This document shows positions 58,462 through 64,000 of a stretch of DNA of 64,000 nucleotides, piece by piece; positions within the stretch are counted from its first letter, which is position 1; each line of letters begins with the position of its first letter. The stretch comes from Paenisporosarcina quisquiliarum_A (lineage in GTDB: Bacteria; Bacillota; Bacilli; Bacillales_A; Planococcaceae), in assembly GCF_043641925.1 (NCBI RefSeq), contig NZ_JBHZRU010000004.1:142612-206611 (forward strand), in the 5' to 3' direction. Made by a program: the position numbers and the translations under genes. The notes under the pieces were generated by a model. That model ran no database searches, was not told where the DNA came from, and saw only the letters and a program-made list of their open reading frames with translations.

Positions 58462-59221
58462 TCAGCAAACAAAAGAACAAATCTTAACATGGATACAAGC
58501 TTATCAAGAACATGGCGATGAAGACGCACAAACTAATTTAGTTTTAAATTATCAACGCTTGGTTGAATCGATTGCACGAAAATATTCAAACGGAAAGTCA
58601 TATCACGAAGATATTGTTCAAGTTGGTATGCTTGGACTTTTAGGTGCTATCAAACGATATGATGCATCTTTTGGTAGAACGTTTGAAGCATTTGCTGTCC
58701 CAACCATCATTGGTGAAATTAAACGATTTTTACGTGATAAAACATGGGCGGTGCACGTTCCTCGTCGAATTAAGGAACTTGGTCCGCGCATTAAATCTGC
58801 CGTAGAAACACTAACAACTGAACTTCAACGTTCTCCAAAAGTGATTGAAATTGCTGAGTATTTAGAAGTGGATGAAGATGACGTATTGGAAGCAATGGAA
58901 ATGGGCAAGAGTTATCAAGCTCTTTCAATGGACCATTCCCTAGAGTCGGATTCAGACGGCAGTACAATTACTTTGTTTGATGTCATTGGGAAACAAGATG
59001 ACGAATACGAGAAAACAGATCAAAGAATGTTAGTGGCAAATGCATTGAGTGTCCTTTCTGAGCGTGAAAAAGAAGTGATTCAGTATACATATATTGATCA
59101 GTTAAGCCAAAAAGAGGCTGGCGAAAAGTTAGGCATTTCACAAATGCATGTTTCTAGATTACAACGTAAGGCAATTAAAAAACTGCAAGATGCGATATTA
59201 GCAGCTGGTGGTGTATCATAA
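58439..59221 (+). CDS. sigB: RNA polymerase general stress sigma factor SigB
   Basis: 260 residues. The ATG at 58439 (MSKLSPPNQQTKEQILTW) has AGGTGG upstream. Region 2 has LVESIARKYSNGKSYHEDIVQVGMLGL and RTFEAFAVPTIIGEIKRFLRD; region 4 has LSEREKEVIQYTYIDQLSQKEAGEKLGISQMHVSRLQ. It directs RNA polymerase to GTTTAA/GGGTAT promoters, of which several are seen in the window. Confidence 0.96.
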   Translation: MSKLSPPNQQTKEQILTWIQAYQEHGDEDAQTNLVLNYQRLVESIARKYSNGKSYHEDIVQVGMLGLLGAIKRYDASFGRTFEAFAVPTIIGEIKRFLRDKTWAVHVPRRIKELGPRIKSAVETLTTELQRSPKVIEIAEYLEVDEDDVLEAMEMGKSYQALSMDHSLESDSDGSTITLFDVIGKQDDEYEKTDQRMLVANALSVLSEREKEVIQYTYIDQLSQKEAGEKLGISQMHVSRLQRKAIKKLQDAILAAGGVS

Positions 59222-59820
59222 TGGATTCAATCCGACATCCGTATCTAGAAGTATTCGTCTATCAAGAAGCCAAAGAAGGAAACCATGAATGTGGAGATAC
59301 TTACTTTACGTTTATGAATGATCAGTACTTTTTATGTGCCATCGCGGATGGTTTAGGTAATGGTCCAATAGCAAGACAATCTTCAGAAATCATTCCAATG
59401 ATTTTAGCTGAATATCATCATGAAACAATTGATGAACTTCTCCTCAGAAGCAACGAATTAATGATGCACAAAAGAGGTGCAGCAGTTGCAATTGTGAAGG
59501 TGGACTTTGCCGCTAAGACAATCGAGTACAGTTGCGTCGGCAACATCAAATTTTATATGACACGTAGAGATGATGAGAAAATGATTTACCCATTACCAGT
59601 AATGGGTTACTTATCAGGAAGACCTCAAAAACTTAGAACTCAAAAATATATCTATAAACCAGGTGACTTATTTTTACTTCATTCTGATGGGGTTGTGATG
59701 AACAATCCGAAAGAATCAATGAGAAAGAGTTCTGGAGCATTCGATTTACATCAAACTTTAATTCATACAATTGAACATGGTGATGATGCAACATTCATCG
59801 CAGGAAGCCTTCTCCAGTAA
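59221..59820 (+). CDS. rsbX: PP2C-like phosphatase RsbX
   Basis: 199 residues. Resets the stressosome by dephosphorylating RsbR and RsbS. DGLGNGPIARQSSE and DLFLLHSDGVVM carry the metal-binding Asp residues. The ATG overlaps the sigB stop (TAATG). Terminator hairpin at its end. Confidence 0.95.
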   Translation: MDSIRHPYLEVFVYQEAKEGNHECGDTYFTFMNDQYFLCAIADGLGNGPIARQSSEIIPMILAEYHHETIDELLLRSNELMMHKRGAAVAIVKVDFAAKTIEYSCVGNIKFYMTRRDDEKMIYPLPVMGYLSGRPQKLRTQKYIYKPGDLFLLHSDGVVMNNPKESMRKSSGAFDLHQTLIHTIEHGDDATFIAGSLLQ

Positions 59821-59838
59821 TTCGGAGAGGGTTTTTTT
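59807..59838 (+). terminator. Terminator of the sigB operon
   Basis: CCTTCTCC/GGAGAGGG stem including the rsbX stop, then TTTTTTT. Confidence 0.87.
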
Positions 59839-59938
59839 ATTTCAAATAGGAAAACTGAAAAACAGATTTCCCCTTTGAAGTGCACTTAATGTTTACCTAG
59901 TGATAAAATGTAGAGGGAACACTGAAAGGGTGAATCAT

Positions 59939-62107
59939 ATGGATGCAAAACAAATGATGCAACGAATTGCGAAAGAAACGAATGTAAGACCCCAACAAGC
60001 ACAGCAAGTGATTAACTTACTTGAGGAAGGAAATACAGTTCCTTTCATCGCTCGTTATCGTAAGGAAGCAACGGGTTCATTAGACGAAGTGCAAATTAAA
60101 GCGGTTGAAGATCGCTATCGATACATACAACAATTAGAACAACGTAAAGAAGAAGTCACACGATTAATCGAAGAACAAGGCAAACTTACAGATGAGTTAT
60201 CAAACTCAATACAAGCCGCTACCGTTTTACAGCGTCTAGAAGATTTATATCGTCCGTACAAACAAAAGAGAAGAACGAAAGCGACGATTGCAAAAGAAAA
60301 AGGTCTAGAACCGTTAGCAGCCTTACTATTCGCTTTTTCAAATACAAAACCTGAAGATCTTGCAAAAGACTTTGTAAATGAAGAAAAAGAAGTCATGAAT
60401 ATTGAGGAGGCTTTGCAAGGGGCACGTGAGATTCTCGCGGAACAATTTGCTGACGATCCTAAAATTCGAGAAAGTCTTCGTAACTTAACGCGTTCAGAAG
60501 GCTCCATAGTATCGGTCGTGAAAAAACAAGAGGCTGATGAAAAAAGCGTCTTTGAAATGTATTACGACTATGCAGAACCGGTAAAGAAAATTGTACCTCA
60601 CCGAGTTTTAGCATTAAATCGAGGTGAGAAAGAAGATATCTTGAAAGTTTCCTTGAATGCTCCAACTGAACGAATCCTAAGTAAAATGCGTGACGAATGG
60701 ATTCCTTCAAATAGTTCATCACCAAGCATTCCACAAGTCATGGAAGCAATAGAAGACTCTTACAAACGTTTAATAGCACCATCTGTCGAACGTGAAATAC
60801 GTACAGAGTTGACAGAAAAGGGAGAAACACAGGCGATTCATATCTTCTCTGAGAATTTAAGAAATCTTTTACTGCAACCTCCAATGAAAGGGAAAGTAGT
60901 GCTAGGAGTTGACCCTGCCTATCGAACAGGCTGTAAATTAGCAGTAGTTGATGATACGGGTAAACTTCAAGAAGTATCGGCTATTTATCCGCATCCACCA
61001 AGAGCGGATGTAGCAGCTTCAACGAAAAGTATTTTAGACGTCTTAAAGCGCTACCCAATCTCAATCATCGCCATTGGTAATGGTACAGCTTCAAGAGAAA
61101 CTGAGCAGTTTATCGTTTCATGCTTAAAGCAAATAGACCGAGAAGTATCTTACGTTATTGTGAATGAAGCGGGAGCCAGTGTTTATTCAGCATCTGATAC
61201 AGCGCGAGCGGAATTCCCAGATCTTCAAGTTGAACAACGAAGTGCCGTTTCAATTGCGAGACGACTTCAAGATCCACTATCAGAATTAGTAAAGATTGAA
61301 CCTAAAGCAGTAGGGGTAGGGCAATATCAACATGACGTATCCCAAAAGAAATTAAATGACTCATTAACATTTATAGTAGAAACAGCTGTTAACCAAGTAG
61401 GAGTTAACATCAATACAGCCTCTGCCTCACTTTTACAATATGTGTCGGGTCTATCAAAAACGGTAGCCGAAAACGTTTTGAAAATGAGAAATGAAAACGG
61501 CAAGTTTACATCTAGAGCGCAATTGAAAAAAATTCCGCGTCTAGGTGCAAAAACATATGAACAAGCAATTGGTTTCCTAAGAATTCCGGACGCTAAAAAT
61601 CCATTCGATGCAACTGGTATACACCCAGAGAGCTATCATATTGCCGATGAAGTATTGAAAACTGTAGGATTAACTAAATCAGATATCGGTTCAAAGGAAG
61701 CGGAAATCAAATTAAATGACCTGCCAATAAAAGAATTAAGTGAAAAATTGGATGTTGGTGAAATTACTTTGCGAGATATAGTAGATACGATGAAGAAACC
61801 ATCTCGTGATCCTCGTGATGAATTCCCACAGCCTTTATTAAAAACAGATGTTCTTCAAATGGAGGACTTAGCGAGTGGAATGGAACTACAGGGGACAGTG
61901 CGAAATGTAGTCGACTTTGGAGCCTTTGTAGACATTGGGGTAAAACAAGATGGACTTGTTCATATTTCCAAGCTTAAAAAAGGATTTGTTAAACATCCTC
62001 TAGACGTAGTTTCACTAGGAGACATTGTCACTGTTTGGGTTGAACAAGTTGAAAAATCCAAAGGTCGTATTTCACTAACCATGCTTTCGCCTGAAAAACA
62101 AAATTGA
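59939..62107 (+). CDS. tex: Tex family transcription accessory protein (YdcI)
   Basis: 722 residues. Start ATG at 59939 (MDAKQMMQRIAKETNVRPQQ) after AAAGGGTG. The N-terminal Tex helical region with EEGNTVPFIARYRKEATGSL, YqgF-like nuclease-fold centre (GVDPAYRTGCKLAVVDDTG; IAIGNGTASRETEQFI), helix-hairpin-helix VGVNINTASASLLQYVSGLS and C-terminal S1 domain (GMELQGTVRNVVDFGAFVDI). Nucleic-acid-binding; role in transcription or DNA tolerance. Confidence 0.96.
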   Translation: MDAKQMMQRIAKETNVRPQQAQQVINLLEEGNTVPFIARYRKEATGSLDEVQIKAVEDRYRYIQQLEQRKEEVTRLIEEQGKLTDELSNSIQAATVLQRLEDLYRPYKQKRRTKATIAKEKGLEPLAALLFAFSNTKPEDLAKDFVNEEKEVMNIEEALQGAREILAEQFADDPKIRESLRNLTRSEGSIVSVVKKQEADEKSVFEMYYDYAEPVKKIVPHRVLALNRGEKEDILKVSLNAPTERILSKMRDEWIPSNSSSPSIPQVMEAIEDSYKRLIAPSVEREIRTELTEKGETQAIHIFSENLRNLLLQPPMKGKVVLGVDPAYRTGCKLAVVDDTGKLQEVSAIYPHPPRADVAASTKSILDVLKRYPISIIAIGNGTASRETEQFIVSCLKQIDREVSYVIVNEAGASVYSASDTARAEFPDLQVEQRSAVSIARRLQDPLSELVKIEPKAVGVGQYQHDVSQKKLNDSLTFIVETAVNQVGVNINTASASLLQYVSGLSKTVAENVLKMRNENGKFTSRAQLKKIPRLGAKTYEQAIGFLRIPDAKNPFDATGIHPESYHIADEVLKTVGLTKSDIGSKEAEIKLNDLPIKELSEKLDVGEITLRDIVDTMKKPSRDPRDEFPQPLLKTDVLQMEDLASGMELQGTVRNVVDFGAFVDIGVKQDGLVHISKLKKGFVKHPLDVVSLGDIVTVWVEQVEKSKGRISLTMLSPEKQN

Positions 62108-62112
62108 TTATT

Positions 62113-62148
62113 AAACCTGCCCATGATGTATAAAATGGGCAGGTTTTA
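62113..62148 (+). terminator. Terminator after tex
   Basis: AAACCTGCCCAT / ATGGGCAGGTTTT stem with T tail. Confidence 0.9.
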
Positions 62149-62170
62149 CACAATGTAAAGGATGATGGTC

Positions 62171-62626
62171 TTGAATAACGAAGAATTACACGAATTAGTC
62201 AAAAACATTTCGGCAACTGTTTTTGGTAAGGAGTTTAAGCACTTAGCCTATTTTAATGCTCGCTTAAGAACTACAGGAGGGCGCTATATGCTGCGATCTC
62301 ATCATATTGAAATCAATCCACTAGCATTCCAGCTTCACGGAAGAGATGAATTAGAAGGAATTATCCGTCACGAACTTTGTCATTATCACTTACATATAGA
62401 AGGAAAGGGATATAAACATCGGGATTTGGACTTCCGGGAATTAATGAAACAAACAAATGCACCTCGATTTTGTGCAAGTTTAGGAGTTGCGAAAAGAAGA
62501 GTAAACAAGATTCAGCATACATATGGATGCAAAATATGTGGTCAATTATATAGACGGAAAATTCGTTTAAATATACAAAAATATCGGTGTGGCAAGTGTT
62601 CAGGGGCATTATTAAAAGTTGAATAA
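62171..62626 (+). CDS. SprT-like zinc protein (YdcK)
   Basis: 151 residues. Start TTG at 62171 is favoured because AAAGG lies about 9 nt upstream; ATG 62162 overlaps it. The metalloprotease motif HELCHYH is near residue 73, and a C-terminal zinc ribbon has CKICG...CGKC. Belongs to the SprT/Spartan-like group; B. subtilis YdcK sits at the same location between tex and the tRNA genes. Confidence 0.93.
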   Translation: MNNEELHELVKNISATVFGKEFKHLAYFNARLRTTGGRYMLRSHHIEINPLAFQLHGRDELEGIIRHELCHYHLHIEGKGYKHRDLDFRELMKQTNAPRFCASLGVAKRRVNKIQHTYGCKICGQLYRRKIRLNIQKYRCGKCSGALLKVE

Positions 62627-62656
62627 TATTTGTTTGGATTAATTCGCTAAAAGAGG

Positions 62657-62685
62657 TTGACGATTGTGGATGAGGTCACTATAAT
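62657..62685 (+). promoter_or_regulatory. Sigma-A promoter of the tRNA cluster
   Basis: TTGACG (62657-62662), 17 nt, TATAAT (62680-62685), 30 bp before tRNA-Asn. Confidence 0.85.
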
Positions 62686-62714
62686 AAGAAAAGTCGATTA
62701 CATTCAAACATTAT

Positions 62715-62789
62715 TCCGAAGTAGCTCAGTGGTAGAGCAACCGGCTGTTAACCGGTTGGTCGTAGGTTCGAGTCCTACCTTCGGAGCCA
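62715..62789 (+). tRNA. tRNA-Asn (GTT)
   Basis: 75-nt cloverleaf with TCCGAAG/CTTCGGA acceptor stem, anticodon GTT in CTGTTAA, GGTTCGAGTC T arm and encoded CCA. Confidence 0.96.
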
Positions 62790-62795
62790 TTATTT

Positions 62796-62870
62796 GGCCC
62801 CTTGGTCAAGCGGTTAAGACACCGCCCTTTCACGGCGGTAACACGGGTTCGAATCCCGTAGGGGTCACCA
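62796..62870 (+). tRNA. tRNA-Glu (TTC)
   Basis: 75-nt tRNA: GGCCCCT/AGGGGTC acceptor, anticodon TTC in CCTTTCACG, GGTTCGAATC T arm, encoded CCA. Confidence 0.96.
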
Positions 62871-62944
62871 ACTAATTTATCTTCTAACTCTTACATACTT
62901 TACGCAAAACCCTTTAACTCTTTAAGAATGATAAGTGGTGGAGC

Positions 62945-63065
62945 AAATCGCCAAACGAAGATGGCGATTAACGTCGACGCAAGCGAAGCGTGGAAGACGT
63001 AATGTTTTATCGCTTTACGAAGAAAGCGATTAACATCGACGGAGGCTTTAGCCGAGGAAGATGTC
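62945..63065. repeat. Two covarying hairpin units between tRNA-Glu and tRNA-fMet
   Basis: Unit 1 has ATCGCCAAACGAAGATGGCGAT then ACGTCGACGC...GCGTGGAAGACGT; unit 2 has ATCGCTTTACGAAGAAAGCGAT then ACATCGACGG...GCCGAGGAAGATGT. Stem bases change in pairs (CGCCA/TGGCG to CGCTTT/AAAGCG; ACGTC/GACGT to ACATC/GATGT). Confidence 0.65.
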
Positions 63066-63112
63066 CATTATGAGTAATGCGTTGGAAATACAGTAACAAC
63101 TAATAATATTAT

Positions 63113-63190
<78 letters not shown>

Positions 63191-63192
63191 CT

Positions 63193-63268
63193 GGTCCCGT
63201 GGTGTAGCGGTTAACATGCCTGCCTGTCACGCAGGAGATCGCGGGTTCGATTCCCGTCGGGACCGCCA
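63193..63268 (+). tRNA. tRNA-Asp (GTC)
   Basis: 76 nt. GGTCCCG/CGGGACC acceptor, anticodon GTC in CTGTCAC, encoded CCA. Confidence 0.96.
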
Positions 63269-63278
63269 TTTTTATTCT

Positions 63279-63353
63279 TGGGGTATAGCCAAGCGGTAAG
63301 GCAACGGATTTTGATTCCGTCACGCCCTGGTTCGAATCCAGGTACCCCAGCCA
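63279..63353 (+). tRNA. tRNA-Gln (TTG)
   Basis: 75 nt. TGGGGTA/TACCCCA acceptor, anticodon TTG in TTTTGAT, encoded CCA. Confidence 0.96.
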
Positions 63354-63375
63354 ATTTCATTTTCTTTAATGAGAT

Positions 63376-63451
63376 GAGCCATTAGCTCAGTTGGTAGAGC
63401 ATCTGACTTTTAATCAGAGGGTCGTAGGTTCGAATCCTACATGGCTCACCA
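63376..63451 (+). tRNA. tRNA-Lys (TTT)
   Basis: 76 nt. GAGCCAT/ATGGCTC acceptor, anticodon TTT in CTTTTAA, encoded CCA. Confidence 0.96.
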
Positions 63452-63460
63452 TTTTTTATC

Positions 63461-63489
63461 TTGACTTTCATAAAATACTATTGTACAAT
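63461..63489 (+). promoter_or_regulatory. Internal sigma-A promoter for tRNA-Leu/Arg/Gly and rrn
   Basis: TTGACT (63461-63466), 17 nt, TACAAT (63484-63489), directly after tRNA-Lys. Likely the main promoter for the downstream tRNAs and rRNA operon. Confidence 0.78.
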
Positions 63490-63513
63490 AAATATTGTCT
63501 TTAACTTGCTTAA

Positions 63514-63599
<86 letters not shown>

Positions 63600-63607
63600 A
63601 AAATTTT

Positions 63608-63684
<77 letters not shown>

Positions 63685-63710
63685 AAAACTTTCTATAATA
63701 ATTATATAAC

Positions 63711-63784
63711 GCGGGTGTAGTTTAGTGGTAAAACCTCAGCCTTCCAAGCTGATGATGAGGGTTCGATTCCCTTCACCCGCTCCA
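63711..63784 (+). tRNA. tRNA-Gly (TCC)
   Basis: 74 nt. GCGGGTG/CACCCGC acceptor, anticodon TCC in CTTCCAA, encoded CCA. Confidence 0.96.
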
Positions 63785-63986
63785 ATTTTACCAAAACCAT
63801 GAACCTTGAAAACTGAACAGCAAAACGTCAACGAAATATGCGGACAGCACTTCGGTGCTCAAAGCAAAAAACGTTTTCTTCCGCCGACACCTGTCGGTAT
63901 CGAAAACAAACTTGAACTTAACCGTTCATTATAAACGTCAAAATTTTTGACGCCAGCAACAAAGTCGAGCTAATCGACTCACCTAT
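63785..63986 (+). ncRNA. rRNA operon leader (pre-16S)
   Basis: Contains the CCTTGAAAACTGAACAGCAA sequence typical of Bacilli rrn spacers, a CAGCACTTCGGTGCTC hairpin, and AAACGTCAAAATTTTTGACG near the mature 5' end, which would take part in the processing stem. Confidence 0.7.
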
Positions 63987-64000
63987 TATGGAGAGTTTGA
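63987..64000 (+). rRNA. rrs: 16S rRNA gene, 5' end only
   Basis: ATGGAGAGTTTGA at the window edge is the conserved beginning of bacterial 16S rRNA; the rest lies outside. Confidence 0.9.

Noticed and set aside
62657..62875. 72-codon frame over tRNA-Asn and tRNA-Glu
   Set aside because: Overlaps two clear tRNA genes and starts in their promoter.

Overview
The window is AT-rich, Gram-positive chromosomal DNA. Strong GGAGG-type ribosome binding sites, frequent TTG and GTG starts, and the block ydbS-ydbT-ydcA-acpS-ydcC-alr-ndoAI-ndoA-rsbRSTUVW-sigB-rsbX-tex-sprT-tRNAs-rrn match the Bacillus subtilis gene order. A member of the Bacillales outside the B. subtilis group is likely, perhaps Planococcaceae, but the species cannot be fixed from this sequence. 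There is no transposase, phage, CRISPR or plasmid gene.

Layout. 0-4.6 kb: a 5'-truncated penicillin acylase, a paired fluoride channel (crcB/fluC), two 21-nt-phased repeat arrays, a P1-family peptidase and a universal stress protein. 4.7-8.5 kb: cadC-cadA cadmium/zinc efflux with two CadC operators, and a double GNAT protein. 8.5-16.2 kb: small stress and membrane proteins, comFB, mntR, cvfB, a YpuA-like secreted protein, a long repeat region, an MhqR-type operator with its ring-cleaving dioxygenase, and several acetyltransferases. 16.2-24.1 kb: LytTR and AraC-type regulators, a lipid kinase, a YidC paralogue, a Cu/Zn superoxide dismutase, an MFS carrier, a D,D-carboxypeptidase and a GNAT. 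24.5-27 kb: queC-D-E-F behind a preQ1-I riboswitch. 27-36 kb: cardiolipin synthase, a DUF4097 protein, a GNAT/aminotransferase fusion, and a divergent XRE-TPR regulator/MFS exporter pair with two operators. 36-39.8 kb: csoR-copZ-copA copper export and a CBS protein. 40-46 kb: wall genes (rodA-like, ddl, murF), an unknown protein and an esterase. 46-51 kb: cshA with a long leader, repeats, and ydbS-ydbT. 51-62.6 kb: acpS, ydcC, alr, the ndoAI-ndoA toxin-antitoxin pair, the complete sigma-B stressosome operon, tex and sprT. 62.7-64 kb: nine tRNA genes leading into the start of a 16S rRNA gene.

How it fits together. The window encodes the general stress regulator (sigma-B) and also has at least six sites close to the sigma-B consensus (GTTTNN-N14/15-GGGNAN): before rsbV, uspA, a 51-aa Lmo0937-like protein, a YtxH-like protein, and a back-to-back pair serving a DUF4064 protein and a 32-aa membrane micropeptide. 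Several short genes (51, 45, 39, 32 and possibly 10 codons) were found by reading the intergenic DNA. Much of the remaining intergenic DNA consists of repeats: six copies of one 100-130-bp imperfect element, two copies of a second one with inverted-repeat ends, and several arrays whose cores recur every 20-21 nt.
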